DNA from: Hymenobacter rubidus
GTDB taxonomy: Bacteria; Bacteroidota; Bacteroidia; Cytophagales; Hymenobacteraceae
Reading direction: 5' to 3'
Assembly (NCBI RefSeq): GCF_016734815.1
Contig: NZ_JAERQF010000016.1
Span: forward strand, 44,849-108,848
Length of the DNA stretch: 64,000 nucleotides
A program made the translations under genes and the position numbers. Of this stretch, positions 1 to 9,690 are shown in pieces (within the stretch, counting starts at the first letter, position 1; each line of letters opens with the position of its first letter). The notes beneath the pieces are model-generated. The model had not been told where the DNA came from and did no database searches. It was given only the letters and a program-made list of their open reading frames with translations.

Positions 1-1379
1 CGCTGCGTGGCGGGCGCCGCGCCATCGGCCTGCACGCTGAGCAGGTACATGCCGGCGGCCATGTTGGCGATGGGTACTTCCACGCCAGCTCCCCGGAACG
101 TATCGGTGAGGACGGCCTGGCCCAGCGCATTGCGCAGGGTGTAGGTGCCGGCCGTGGCCGGATTGGCGAGCTGTACTTGCAGCGCCTGGCCGGCTGAAAT
201 TGGGTTTGGATACACCGAAAAACGTTCGGCGGCCGTGGCCGATTTTGTGCCCGTTACCGTGGTGTAAAAGTTTCCGCCGTAGTCGCGGGCATGGTCGCGC
301 CAAATGGTGTGGTAGTGAATCTGGCTCTGGTACACAATGCCGCCCTGGCAGATAAACTCAATCCAGACGGTGCGGCCGTCGATGCGCACGTAGTCGCCGC
401 TGGTGGTGAGGTTGCCGGTGCCGGAGTAGGCAATGTAGGTAGTGGCCAGCTCGTTGGTGTAGGTGCTCATGAGGCTGGCAGCAGTAGCGTCGTCGGAATC
501 CTGCACCCAGGGCCGCATGGCCTCCACCACCAACGCCTGCTGAGCTGCCGTGAGCGTGCTCACCTGCAAGCCCACTTTGGTGGCCGGAAACTGCCCGTTG
601 CCATTGGGCCCCAGCACCACATCGTTGAACGTCTGGCTGAGGCGGGCGGTGGTTTTTTGGGTGGCGGTGAGGCCGTTGAGCATGGCCAGCATGGCCGATG
701 CTTCGTTGGCTATCGGCGCACACACTGTGCCGGTGGGAAACACGTTGGCATTGGCCGTGGTGAAGGTGAGAGGCTCCGTGGCTTCAAATTTAGGCGAAGC
801 CCCGGCCACTGCGCCGTTGGTATAAGTGATGTTGGTGGCCAGGTGGTGGCCACCAAACTGCAGCATCCAAGTGCCGGTGAGCGAAGGCGTGCCCAGAAAG
901 GCGAGCAGGTAGATGCCACTGCCATAAGCCGAGCCGCCGCCGTTGGCCGTCAGGTTGTCATCGGCCGCCCGAATCTGCTGCACTTCGTTGTAGCCATCAC
1001 CGGCCACGGTGCCGGTGGCAGCCTGCACCACGGCCAGCGCCAAGGCTTGCTGCGCCGCCGTGAGGGTGCTGAGCTGCAAGCCCAGCCGGCTGCCGGCGCT
1101 CACGGGCAGGTTCGACCATTTGGTGACGTTGGTTTGGTTGAAGGTCTGAATCAGCGTGGCCTGCTGCGCCGTGGTAAGCGAGGCCATAAAAGCATTGGCA
1201 GCGTTCACCACGTCGCTTACGGTGGCGGTGGTTTTGGTGCCTTTCAGCGCTTTGGCAGCGGCGGGCATGCGCACGGCCGCCGGGCGGGTGGTGTATTCGG
1301 CCGGGGCGAAGAATTCCGCGACTTTCTCGAAGGCCGAGGGAAGGAACAGCAGGGGCGCCGCGAATAGGAATCTGTTCAT
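1..1379 (-). CDS. DUF3500 family secreted protein with T9SS type A sorting domain (3' end outside window)
   Basis: The reading frame is open from an ATG at 1379 to the left edge of the window, giving about 459 residues without the stop. The N-terminus (MNRFLFAAPLLFLPSAF) is a signal peptide. The body holds repeated stretches of the type LQLSTLTAAQQALALAVVQA, the motif LQFGGHHLATNITY near the middle, and HYHTIWRDHARDYGG further on. This GHHL plus WRDxxxDYG pattern is typical of DUF3500 proteins, whose function is unknown. The last visible part (SVYPNPISAGQALQVQLANP, then LRNALGQAVLTD) is a T9SS type A C-terminal signal, so the protein is exported by type IX secretion and probably cell-surface bound or released. 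It stands alone on the minus strand. Family assignment is confident; the role is unknown. Confidence 0.85.
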   Translation of the reverse strand, partial: MNRFLFAAPLLFLPSAFEKVAEFFAPAEYTTRPAAVRMPAAAKALKGTKTTATVSDVVNAANAFMASLTTAQQATLIQTFNQTNVTKWSNLPVSAGSRLGLQLSTLTAAQQALALAVVQAATGTVAGDGYNEVQQIRAADDNLTANGGGSAYGSGIYLLAFLGTPSLTGTWMLQFGGHHLATNITYTNGAVAGASPKFEATEPLTFTTANANVFPTGTVCAPIANEASAMLAMLNGLTATQKTTARLSQTFNDVVLGPNGNGQFPATKVGLQVSTLTAAQQALVVEAMRPWVQDSDDATAASLMSTYTNELATTYIAYSGTGNLTTSGDYVRIDGRTVWIEFICQGGIVYQSQIHYHTIWRDHARDYGGNFYTTVTGTKSATAAERFSVYPNPISAGQALQVQLANPATAGTYTLRNALGQAVLTDTFRGAGVEVPIANMAAGMYLLSVQADGAAPATQ

Positions 1380-1511
1380 GAGATGATTGGTAAAAAATGA
1401 AAACGAGGAAGATGGTGAATCGAGTTGTGGGTAAAGGGGATAAGCGAAAATGCGGGACTGAAACCGCAGTGCCATGCGGCGCTGGGTGGTCGGCCAGAAC
1501 CGCGGGCCCAC

Positions 1512-2828
1512 CTAGCTGCGCGGCGCCAGCACAATACGCTGTTGCCAGTAGCTGAAAACGGCCAGTACGGCCAGGCCTGCCAGCAGCCACGGCGCATCCT
1601 GGGCCACCCGCGCCACCAGGGCCGCCAGTGGGTTGGCCTGGGACAAAATGCGCTCCGCAATCCAGGCCACGGCGGCCACGGCAGCGGCCCCGGCCCCGCC
1701 CACGCGCACAGCGCCGTAGCGGGGCGTTTGGCTGAGCAAAATCAGCCACGGCACCGTGAGGGCAATAACGAACAGCTGCATCAGCTCAACGCCGATATTA
1801 AAGCCCAGAATGCTGAGGGCCATGGGCGCGGCGGGCAGGTGCAGCTCGGCCAGTGTGCTGGCAAACGCCAGCCCGTGCACCAGCCCGAAGCCGGCCGCCA
1901 CCCTGGCCTCGCGCCCCGGAAACAACGGCCGCAGCGCGTGCGCCGCCGACACGAGAATGGACACCGCAATGAGAATTTCGACCGGCTGGCTCGGCAGCCG
2001 CAGCCAGCCTAGCGCCCCGGCCAGTAGCGTCAGCGAATGCCCGACGGTGAAGGCCGTCACCACTTTCAACAGGCGAAGCAAGCTATACCGTACGCCGCCA
2101 AACCGGCCCCAGCGCTGCCCTTTGGTGAGTAGCAGCGGCGCTGGCAGCAGCAATACCAGCAAAAACAGCAGGTGGTCGGTACCCTCGGCAATGTGGCGCA
2201 CGCCCAGGCCCATCATGCCCCGAAAGCCGGCCCACCAACTGCCGGCCGCTTGGTTGACCACCAGCGGCGGGATAAAATTGTCGCGCACGTTGAGGCGAAT
2301 GACGCCAACTTCAGTGGGCGCGTCGGGTGCTACGCGGCCCGTCTCCCAGTCGCGCCGCACCGATACCAGCGCCACGTGCGTCACCACTTGGTGCACAATC
2401 ACGTCGTAGAAAAACGTGAACACGCGGGGCGACTCGCCGGCCGTCGGCGTCAGCCAGAGGTGGGCCGTGAGTTCCTGGTAAGTGCCGGTCGCCGTCTGCT
2501 CGGCCTCGTGCACGCGCAGGTCGCGCACGGCCACGGTCCAGGCGTTGCCGTCAGGACTCACCGGCCGGATGTGTTGTGCAAGGTAGGCACGCAGCTCGGG
2601 GCCGAGGCGGGCCACCAGGGTTTCGGTGTGCAGGGCCACGTCGTGGCCAAAAGCGGCTTGCAGTTCCGTGAGGGGCAGTTGCAACTCGGCGGCCACGCCA
2701 GTGGGATGCAGGTCGAGCAGGACCACCGAGCTGGGCATGGGGTGGGCCTGGGCAGAGTTGCCCAGCAGCAGCCCCGCCAGCAGCCAGTACAAGCATCGAA
2801 ATCGGCAGAAAAGGCGCGGCAACAGCAT
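1512..2828 (-). CDS. HupE/UreJ-like membrane protein
   Basis: This 438-residue protein starts with a signal peptide ending near AQA, followed by an extracytoplasmic domain of about 170 residues and then a block of roughly six membrane helices. The membrane part carries the family hallmarks: GVRHIAEGTDHLLFLLVLLL, VTAFTVGHSLTLL and FGLVHGLAFASTLAE, in which the His and Asp residues are placed as in HupE/UreJ nickel or cobalt permease-like proteins. The long N-terminal extracytoplasmic domain is the form common in Bacteroidota and other environmental bacteria, usually annotated HupE/UreJ family 2. There are no urease or hydrogenase genes nearby, so metal transport is inference from the family only. 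The gene is monocistronic as far as can be seen. Confidence 0.85.
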   Translation of the reverse strand: MLLPRLFCRFRCLYWLLAGLLLGNSAQAHPMPSSVVLLDLHPTGVAAELQLPLTELQAAFGHDVALHTETLVARLGPELRAYLAQHIRPVSPDGNAWTVAVRDLRVHEAEQTATGTYQELTAHLWLTPTAGESPRVFTFFYDVIVHQVVTHVALVSVRRDWETGRVAPDAPTEVGVIRLNVRDNFIPPLVVNQAAGSWWAGFRGMMGLGVRHIAEGTDHLLFLLVLLLPAPLLLTKGQRWGRFGGVRYSLLRLLKVVTAFTVGHSLTLLAGALGWLRLPSQPVEILIAVSILVSAAHALRPLFPGREARVAAGFGLVHGLAFASTLAELHLPAAPMALSILGFNIGVELMQLFVIALTVPWLILLSQTPRYGAVRVGGAGAAAVAAVAWIAERILSQANPLAALVARVAQDAPWLLAGLAVLAVFSYWQQRIVLAPRS

Positions 2829-2983
2829 GGCGGGAGAGGGACAGCAGCGGAACGTTTTTCAAATGTCCGCCCGTGCTCTTCAAGGAGAAAGCACATTCGG
2901 CTGCTGGCGATTCCGCGCCGACCAATTGCCGGGTGTGGCCGATTAGTGCGCTTGCCTTTTGCTCCGATATTTCAGCCCAGTGC

Positions 2984-3019
2984 AAAAAAAAGAGGCTGGC
3001 CGTTGCAGCGGCCAGCCTC
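2984..3019 (-). terminator. Rho-independent terminator, minus strand
   Basis: A perfect 10-bp stem (GAGGCTGGCC at 2992-3001 with GGCCAGCCTC at 3010-3019) is followed on the minus strand by a run of seven T (A at 2984-2990). It lies about 380 bp beyond the end of the outer-membrane channel gene and would end the RND efflux operon. The rest of the 2829-3397 gap holds only the family B repeat at 3229-3357; no gene was found in it. Confidence 0.7.
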
Positions 3020-3228
3020 GGGGCTTAACACTCACCTTTCTACTACACAGTTACTTGAAATCCGGGCAACGCACAGCCAAATCGGCTGGCCGCTGCCTGA
3101 CAAGGGCGCAGCGCCTTCTGCTCTACAAAGGTGCAGCGCCGGGTGGCATGGCCCGTACGGCAATCGATGGTTGCCACCTTTCACTCGGCCAATCAGCTCA
3201 AATCATGCCGGGTAACGGCGCGATTACA

Positions 3229-3357
3229 GCGGTTTCGGAGTTGATATACAGGCGAGGGAAGTAGCGCGAACTGTGTAGTTCGCGTCCTCGCGCCAGTAGC
3301 TCGTTCTGGGACGCGAACTACACAGTTCGCGCTACGGTACACCCACTGCGAAACCGC
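3229..3357. repeat. Family B palindromic element, copy 1
   Basis: The outer ends GCGGTTTCG (3229) and CGAAACCGC (ending 3357) are inverted repeats. Inside lie two self-palindromic arms, TAGCGCGAACTGTGTAGTTC (3262 on) and its inverse GAACTACACAGTTCGCGCTA (3315 on). The same arrangement occurs at 20682-20808 and 62551-62704, so this is a dispersed element, in outline like a non-autonomous miniature transposable element. No coding sequence is inside. Confidence 0.75.
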
Positions 3358-3397
3358 ACTAATCACAGGCTTTGAGATAGCAGAACTCAGATGGCCA

Positions 3398-4957
3398 CTA
3401 CCGCCAGCCGCCGCCCAGCGCGTGGTACAAATCTGTCACAGCCTGGCGCTGTTGCAGCTGGTCGTTCACGCCATTGAGCTGCGCCTGCAGCAGGTTTTGC
3501 TGGGCCGTGAGCACCTCGGTGTAATTGGCGAAGCCGGCGCGCAGCAGCTCCTGCGTGTAGTCGACCGACTTACGGAGCGACTCCAGCTGCAGTGCGCGCA
3601 GGCGGGCTTTGTCGGTGGCGCTTTGGTAGGAGAACAGGGCGTTGGAAACCTCCTGGCCGGCCACAAACATGGTTTGCTGGTAGGTGTAGAGGTATTCCTG
3701 CTGCAGGGCTTTCGACCGTTGCAGCCGCGCCCGGTTCAGGCCCTGGCTGAAAATGGGTTGGGCCAGGCCGCCCACAATGCTGGCAAATACGGCCGTGGGC
3801 GAAAACAAATTGGTGAGCGTGGTGCTGGTGAGGCCGCCGTTGGCCGTGATGGTGAAGCTGGGGTAGAAGTAGGCCCGCGCCGCGTTGGTCAGCTCGAAAG
3901 TTGACTTGAAGGCGTACTCGGCCTGCTGCACGTCGGGGCGGTTGCGCAGCAGCTGGCCGGGCACGCCAGTGAGCAGGGGCGGGGGGGCATCTTGGGCGGC
4001 CAGCGTGCCGCGCGCCACCGGGCCGGGTGTGCGGCCTAGCAGCGTGGCCATTAGGTTTTCGGTTTCGCGGATGTTGCGCTGCAGGTCGGGAATGGTGACT
4101 TCGGCGGCGTAGCGCTGGGCTTCGCTCTGCACCACGGCCGCGCCGGTTACCACGTCGCCTTCCAGCAGCAGGCGCATGGTTTCCACGTCCTTGATGCGGT
4201 TTTGCACCGTGAGGCGGGTAATGTCGAGCTGGGCATCGAGGGCCAGCAGGGCGTAGTAGTTGTCGGCAATGTCGGCAATGAGATGTGTTTGCACTACGCG
4301 GCGGTAGGCCTCGCTTTGGCGCACGGCGGCCACGTAGGAACGTTTGGTGCTACGCAGCTTGCCCCACACGTCGGCTTCCCAGCTACTGCTCAGGCCCAGC
4401 AGATACTGGTGCGCCACGCCGCCGGTCACCACGGTGCTTTGGTCGGTGGTCGTGGTGCCCGTGCCGGTTCCGGTGCCCGTCCCGGTTCCGCCGGTGCCGG
4501 TCCCGCCGGTTCCCGTGCCACCGGTGCTGGTACCGCCCGTGCCCGTACCCCCTGTTCCGGTGGTACCGCCGGTAGTAGTGGTGCTGCTACTCCCGGTGCC
4601 GGTGCTCACAAAAGCCCCGCCGATACGCGAGAGCGTGGTGGTAGCGCGGCCGCTGAGGCTAGGCAGGAACGCGGCGCGGCTCTGGGCCAGCAGGGCCTGG
4701 TTTTGCTCGATGCGGGCTTGGGCTACCTGCAGGTTGCGGTTGTTGGCGAGGCCTTCGGCAATGAGCTTCTGCAGCTGCGGGTCGGTGAAGAGCTGCTGCC
4801 AGGGGCGGGCGGCCAGCGAGGTAGTGTCGGTGGTAGTCGCGTCGCGGTAGAGGCCGGTGGTGGCCGTTTCGGGGCGGCGGTAGGGGTGCAGCAGCTGGCA
4901 GCCAGCGGCCAGCGCGAGCACCGGGGAAAACAATCGAAGGAATTTGCTGGCAGTCAT
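3398..4957 (-). CDS. RND efflux outer-membrane channel lipoprotein (TolC/NodT family)
   Basis: This protein forms the outer-membrane exit duct of the tripartite pump encoded just upstream. I chose the ATG at 4957, which gives 519 residues and a clean lipoprotein signal (LALAAGC, Cys20); the reading frame is open further upstream but overlaps the pump gene. Two OEP-type coiled-coil repeats are visible: RPWQQLFTDPQLQKLIAEGL with NNRNLQVAQARIEQ, and later LLRNRPDVQQAEYAFKSTFE. The C-terminal half is typical (GLAQPIFSQGLNRARLQ, LYHALGGGW at the end). Oddity: residues about 116-173 are a Gly/Thr-rich run of GTGGT-like units inserted in the first barrel/coil region, which normal family members lack. 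The gene follows the pump gene by 49 bp, so it is co-transcribed with it. Confidence 0.92.
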   Translation of the reverse strand: MTASKFLRLFSPVLALAAGCQLLHPYRRPETATTGLYRDATTTDTTSLAARPWQQLFTDPQLQKLIAEGLANNRNLQVAQARIEQNQALLAQSRAAFLPSLSGRATTTLSRIGGAFVSTGTGSSSTTTTGGTTGTGGTGTGGTSTGGTGTGGTGTGGTGTGTGTGTGTTTTDQSTVVTGGVAHQYLLGLSSSWEADVWGKLRSTKRSYVAAVRQSEAYRRVVQTHLIADIADNYYALLALDAQLDITRLTVQNRIKDVETMRLLLEGDVVTGAAVVQSEAQRYAAEVTIPDLQRNIRETENLMATLLGRTPGPVARGTLAAQDAPPPLLTGVPGQLLRNRPDVQQAEYAFKSTFELTNAARAYFYPSFTITANGGLTSTTLTNLFSPTAVFASIVGGLAQPIFSQGLNRARLQRSKALQQEYLYTYQQTMFVAGQEVSNALFSYQSATDKARLRALQLESLRKSVDYTQELLRAGFANYTEVLTAQQNLLQAQLNGVNDQLQQRQAVTDLYHALGGGWR

Positions 4958-5006
4958 GGCAATGGAATTAATAGTATACGCAGGTGGCGCGGCCGGGGGT
5001 GAGGTG

Positions 5007-8000
5007 CTACGCCAGCGCCGGTTGCGGCTTGTCCTGGGGCTTGTTCTCCGGCTTTTGCTCGCCTGCCCTGGCGGGCGGGCCGCCTTCAGTTTCTTCTTTC
5101 TCCAACTGCTCCTTGGTTTTGGGTGGGCCGCTGATGCGCTCCTGCAAGCCCTCAAAAACCACGAAGAGCACCGGGATGAAAAACACCCCCACCAACGTGC
5201 CAAACAGCATTCCGCCGATGGCCCCCGCCCCGATGCTCTTGTTGCCGTTGGCGCCCGCGCCGCTGGCAAACAGCAGCGGCATCAGGCCAAACACGAAGGC
5301 AAACGAAGTCATCAGGATGGGCCGCAGGCGGGCTTTGGCTCCTTCGAGGGCCGCATCCAGAATTTCCAGGCCGTGGTCGCGCCGGCGGGCCAGCGAGAAC
5401 TCGATGATGAGAATGGCGTTTTTGGCCAGCAGGCCGATGAGCATAATCACCGAAATCTGGAGGTAGATGTTGTTGTCGATGCCGAAAATCTTGGCGAACA
5501 AATACGTGCCACACAAGCCAATCGGAATCGAAAGCAACACCGCAAACGGCAAGATGTAGCTCTCGTACTGTGCGCTCAGCAGCAGATACACAAACACCAG
5601 CGACAGCGCGAAAATGTAGAGCGACTGCTTGCCGCTGCCCTGCTCCTCACGGCTGATGCCCGAAAATTCGTAGCCGTAGCCGGCCGGCAGCTTCTGGGCC
5701 ACTTCCTGAATGGCAATCAGGGCCTCGCCCGAGCTGGTGCCCTCTTTGGGCGAGCCGTTCACCGAAATAGAGGTGAAGAGGTTGAAGCGCGAGAGGCTTT
5801 CGGGGCCGTAAATGCGCGTCAGGGTCACGAATTCGGTGAGTGGGGCCATCACGCCATCGGCGTTGCGCACGAAGACCTTGCTCAGGCCCTCGGGGTTGGC
5901 GCGGTAGGCCGAGTCGGCCTGCACCATCACCCGGTACTGCTTGCCAAACTGGTTGAAATTGGAAGCGTAGGAACCGCCGTAAAATACCTGCATGGCATTA
6001 AGTACATCCTTTTCGGTCAGGCCGGCCTGCTTTACCTTGGCCACGTTCACGCTCAGCTGATACTGCGGGAAGCCGGGATTGAAGGCCGTGCTGGCGTACT
6101 GGATTTCGGGGCGCTTATTCAGCTCGGCCAGGAAATCCTGGGCTACTTTGAAGAACTCGGCGGTGGTATGCCCGCCCTTGTCCTGTAACTGAAACGTGAA
6201 GCCGCCCGTGGCCCCAAAACCAGTGATGGTGGGCTGCGAAATGCTGCGAATATCGCCGGCCCGGATGTGGGCCGTAAGCTTGGTAATCTGTTTGATAACG
6301 TCCTCATTGTTGGCCTTTTTGCGCTCGTCCCAGGGCTTGAGCCGCACGATGACCATGCCGTAGGCGCTGCCCTGACCGGCCAGGAAGTTCTGGCCCGTAA
6401 TGCGCAGCGTGCCCTTCACCGCCGGAATGGTCCGAATCAGGCTATCGACTTCGGTGTTCACGGCCGTGGTGCGCTCTAGCGTGGAGGCCGGCGGCAAACT
6501 CACGTTCACGAAAATAGTGCCCATGTCCTCGTTCGGCACGAAGCTGCTGGGCGTAGTCGTCATCAGGAAATACAGCCCCGCGCCGAAGCCCGCCACCGCA
6601 ATCAAGGATACCCACTTGCGGGCCGACAGGAACGTAACGGCCTTCGTGTATTTGCCCACCAGTGCATCGTAGGCCGCATTGAAGGCAATGCTGAAGCGCT
6701 GCATGAAACCCTTTTTCTTTGGCGCTTCTTTAGATTCTTTCGCCGCTTTCGAGTCCGGGTTTTCCTGGCCGTCTTTGGCATCAACAGTTTTTGATTCACC
6801 GTCTTTCGCTTCTTCCTCTTTGGCCTCCCCCTCGTGGTGCGGCGGCTTCAAGAACAGCGCTGCCAGGGCCGGGCATAGCGTCAACGCATTCACGGCCGAA
6901 ATGAGAATGGCCACCGCCAGCGTGATGCCGAACTGCTTGTAGAAAACACCCACTGACCCGGTGATGAACGTGACCGGCAGGAACACCGCCGCCATCACCA
7001 GCGTGATGCTGAGAATGGCCCCGGTTATCTCGCTCATGGCGTCAATGGCGGCTTTGCGCGGGGAAGTGTAGCCGTCTTCCAGCTTAGCGTGCACGGCCTC
7101 TACCACCACAATGGCATCATCGACGACAATGCCAATGGCAAGCACCAACGCAAAGAGCGTGAGCAGGTTGATGCTGTACCCGAAAACCTTCAGAAAGAAG
7201 AACGTGCCGATGATGGAAACCGGCACCGACACGCCGTGGATAATCGTGGACCGGAAATCCTGCAGGAAAATGAAAATCACCAAGAACACCAGCGCGAAAC
7301 ACTCCAGCAGCGTGTGGATTACCTTGTCAATCGAGGCATCCAGAAAGTCGTTGATGTTGACCAGGTTGGTATAGTGAATGCCGGCCGGAAACGACTTTTC
7401 GGCCTCCTTCAATACCGCCAGCGACTTCTCAATCACGTCGCGGGCGTTGGAGCCCGGCGTCTGGTTCACCGAAATACCCACCGAGGGCTTGCCGAAGGTG
7501 GCGCTGTTGCTGCTGTAGGCCTGCGCGCCCAGTTCCAGCCGGGCCACGTCTTTGAGGTGCAGCAACTGGCCCGGGCCGGTGCTTTTGAGGATGATGTTCT
7601 CGAACTGCTCCACCGACACCAGCTTGCCAGTGTACTTGATGACGTACTGAAAGCTCTGGTCGGAGTTTTCGCCGAATTTGCCGGGGGCAGCTTCCACGTT
7701 CTGGTCGGCCAGCGCGGCCGAAATGTCGGCGGGCGTGAGGCCGTAGATGGCCATGACATCGGGCTTGAGCCACACGCGCATGGCATAGTCGCGCGAGCCG
7801 AAGGCGTTGGAGTTGCCCACGCCGTTCACCCGCTTGATTTGCGGGACGATGTTAATCTGGGCGTAGTTCTGGAGGAAGGTCTGGTCGTAGGCCGGGTTGT
7901 CGGAGTAGAGGGCAAAAATCAGCAGGTTGCTGCTCTGCTGCTTGCGAACCGTCACACCGGCCAGGGTCACTTCCTGGGGCAGCAGGCTGGTGGCGCTGGC

Positions 8001-8333
8001 CACGCGGTTCTGCACATCCACGGCCGCCTGGTCGGGGTCGGTGCCCACGTTGAAGTACACCTGGATGCTGCCCGCGCCCTCGTTGGTGGCCGAGGACGTC
8101 ATGTAAGTCATGCCTTCCACGCCGTTTATCTGCTCTTCCAGCGGTACGAGCACGCTTTTCAGCACCACGTCGGCATTGGCCCCCGCATAGCTGGCCGATA
8201 CCTGCACGGTGGGCGGCGAAATGTCGGGGTACTGCGCAATGGGCAGCTGCAACAGCCCCAGAATGCCCAGCAGCACGATTATCACCGAAATAACGGTGGA
8301 GAGCACGGGGCGCTCGATGAATATTTTTAGCAT
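5007..8333 (-). CDS. RND multidrug efflux pump, HAE1/AcrB type
   Basis: This is a proton-driven inner-membrane exporter of 1108 residues, with the full two-fold architecture of AcrB. It begins MLKIFIERPVLSTVISVIIV, continues with the porter-domain motif PPTVQVSASYAGANADVV, and carries the TM4 proton-relay motif (LVLAIGIVVDDAIVVVEAV, with the adjacent Asp pair). The second half repeats the pattern and has GLLAKNAILIIEFSLARR. Between TM6 and TM7, at residues about 494-544, there is a Lys/Glu-rich linker, common in Bacteroidota homologues. The C-terminus is also charged. The adaptor gene lies upstream, with a family A palindrome in the 166-bp gap, and the channel gene lies downstream. Substrates cannot be read from the sequence. 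Confidence 0.95.
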   Translation of the reverse strand: MLKIFIERPVLSTVISVIIVLLGILGLLQLPIAQYPDISPPTVQVSASYAGANADVVLKSVLVPLEEQINGVEGMTYMTSSATNEGAGSIQVYFNVGTDPDQAAVDVQNRVASATSLLPQEVTLAGVTVRKQQSSNLLIFALYSDNPAYDQTFLQNYAQINIVPQIKRVNGVGNSNAFGSRDYAMRVWLKPDVMAIYGLTPADISAALADQNVEAAPGKFGENSDQSFQYVIKYTGKLVSVEQFENIILKSTGPGQLLHLKDVARLELGAQAYSSNSATFGKPSVGISVNQTPGSNARDVIEKSLAVLKEAEKSFPAGIHYTNLVNINDFLDASIDKVIHTLLECFALVFLVIFIFLQDFRSTIIHGVSVPVSIIGTFFFLKVFGYSINLLTLFALVLAIGIVVDDAIVVVEAVHAKLEDGYTSPRKAAIDAMSEITGAILSITLVMAAVFLPVTFITGSVGVFYKQFGITLAVAILISAVNALTLCPALAALFLKPPHHEGEAKEEEAKDGESKTVDAKDGQENPDSKAAKESKEAPKKKGFMQRFSIAFNAAYDALVGKYTKAVTFLSARKWVSLIAVAGFGAGLYFLMTTTPSSFVPNEDMGTIFVNVSLPPASTLERTTAVNTEVDSLIRTIPAVKGTLRITGQNFLAGQGSAYGMVIVRLKPWDERKKANNEDVIKQITKLTAHIRAGDIRSISQPTITGFGATGGFTFQLQDKGGHTTAEFFKVAQDFLAELNKRPEIQYASTAFNPGFPQYQLSVNVAKVKQAGLTEKDVLNAMQVFYGGSYASNFNQFGKQYRVMVQADSAYRANPEGLSKVFVRNADGVMAPLTEFVTLTRIYGPESLSRFNLFTSISVNGSPKEGTSSGEALIAIQEVAQKLPAGYGYEFSGISREEQGSGKQSLYIFALSLVFVYLLLSAQYESYILPFAVLLSIPIGLCGTYLFAKIFGIDNNIYLQISVIMLIGLLAKNAILIIEFSLARRRDHGLEILDAALEGAKARLRPILMTSFAFVFGLMPLLFASGAGANGNKSIGAGAIGGMLFGTLVGVFFIPVLFVVFEGLQERISGPPKTKEQLEKEETEGGPPARAGEQKPENKPQDKPQPALA

Positions 8334-8366
8334 AATCTTCTATCAGGCAATTTTTACAAATCGGCC

Positions 8367-8475
8367 GTCATGCCGAGCGCAGCCGAGGCATCTTGCGTGG
8401 GGTAGTAAATCATTCGTTCGCGCCGCGTCTGTTCAACGAGGCGAGCGAGATGCCTCGGCTGCGCTCGGCATGACG
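8367..8475. repeat. Family A palindromic element A1
   Basis: The arms GTCATGCCGAGCGCAGCCGA (8367 on) and the inverse TCGGCTGCGCTCGGCATGAC (ending 8475) flank a short divergent centre. The element sits between the efflux adaptor and pump genes, inside a presumed operon, and would form a long mRNA hairpin there. Confidence 0.8.
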
Positions 8476-8499
8476 TTCACGCAAAGCGAGGCAGACACC

Positions 8500-9690
8500 T
8501 CAGCCACCCGCTACCACTTCCTTCTTCGGTACCGACTTCACCACCTTCGGCCGAATCTTCGAGCCCTCTTTCAGCCCGCTGATGCCTTCGAGCACAATTT
8601 GCTGGCCTGCTTTCAGTCCTTTCTGCACCACGAACGAGGCCCCGTCGGGCGTGGGCACCACTGTGATGGGGGCGGCGTGCGCGGCCGTATCGCGGCCTAC
8701 CACGTAGGCGAAGCGCTTGCCCTGCAACTCGTAGGTGGCGCTCTGCGGAATGATGAGGGCGTTATCAAGCGGCTGCTGGGTGCGCACCGAGCCGCTGCTG
8801 CCGCTGCGGAGCAGCCCCTGCGGGTTGGGGAAGGTGGCGCGGAAGCTACTGGCCCCGGTTTCGGTATTAATCTGACCGATGGCGGTTTTCACGCGGCCGT
8901 GATAGGGGTACACGCTGCCGTCGGCCAGTACCAGCAGCACGTCTGGCACGTTGGCCAGCTTGTCCTGCAGGGTGTTGCCGGGCCGGCGGCGGGCAAAATT
9001 CAGCAGCGCCTTCTCGCTGAGCGAGAAGTAGGCATACACGTTGCCCAGGCTGGAAATGGTGGTAAGTGGGTCGGCCGAAGTACTACTTACCAGGCTGCCA
9101 ATTTTGTTAGGGATGGTGCCCATCACGCCATCTACCGGGCTTGTAATGGTGGTGTAGCCCAGGTTGGTGAGGGCGTTGGCCAGCGTGGCCTGCGCCTGCG
9201 CCAGTGCGGCCAGCTTGGCCTCCAGGGTGTACTGCGCGCCCTCTAGCTGGTACTTGCTGATGATGCCTTTGTTCACCAGCGGCCGCACCTTTTCCACGCC
9301 CATGCGGGCGGCGTCCACGTCGGCCTGGGCAGTTTTGATGCCGGCGCGGGCCGTGCGCACGTCCTGCTCGTATTGCGGCGCGCTGATGTGGAAGAGCTTC
9401 TGGCCCTTCTTCACCGTCGAGCCCTCGTCTACATAAATGGCCTCCACGAACCCGTCCACCTTAGGCCGTATTTCCACGTTCTGCTGTCCCTGAATGGTGG
9501 CGGGATAGTCTTGGAAAAGCGTCACCGTATCGGGTCGCACCACCAGCACCGGGTAGTCCTTGATGGGTTGCGGGCCGCCGTCCTTGCCGCCTTTGCCAGC
9601 GGCGCTGTCGTCTTTCTTTTTGGAGTTGCAGGCCGCTACGCTCAGCAGCGCCAGCAGCGTGGCCACGCGGACCGGCAAATATGTAGTCAT
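8500..9690 (-). CDS. RND efflux periplasmic adaptor (membrane fusion protein), lipoprotein
   Basis: This is the periplasmic adaptor that links the pump to the outer-membrane channel, 396 residues long. The N-terminus has a lipoprotein signal with Cys at LLSVAAC. The lipoyl half-motifs are present: DYPATIQGQQNVEIRPKVDG, IYVDEGSTVKKGQKLFHI, and later TITSPVDGVMG. Between them is the alpha-hairpin (DVRTARAGIKTAQADVDAAR), and the C-terminal beta-barrel and membrane-proximal domain end in EGISGLKEGSKIRPKVV. It is the first gene of the adaptor-pump-channel operon on the minus strand. No regulator gene is adjacent, so expression control is not evident. Confidence 0.93.
   Translation of the reverse strand: MTTYLPVRVATLLALLSVAACNSKKKDDSAAGKGGKDGGPQPIKDYPVLVVRPDTVTLFQDYPATIQGQQNVEIRPKVDGFVEAIYVDEGSTVKKGQKLFHISAPQYEQDVRTARAGIKTAQADVDAARMGVEKVRPLVNKGIISKYQLEGAQYTLEAKLAALAQAQATLANALTNLGYTTITSPVDGVMGTIPNKIGSLVSSTSADPLTTISSLGNVYAYFSLSEKALLNFARRRPGNTLQDKLANVPDVLLVLADGSVYPYHGRVKTAIGQINTETGASSFRATFPNPQGLLRSGSSGSVRTQQPLDNALIIPQSATYELQGKRFAYVVGRDTAAHAAPITVVPTPDGASFVVQKGLKAGQQIVLEGISGLKEGSKIRPKVVKSVPKKEVVAGG

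Noticed and set aside
3398..5269. Using the upstream ATG at 5269 for the outer-membrane channel
   Set aside because: The extra 104 residues overlap the pump gene, and the lipoprotein signal starts exactly at 4957.
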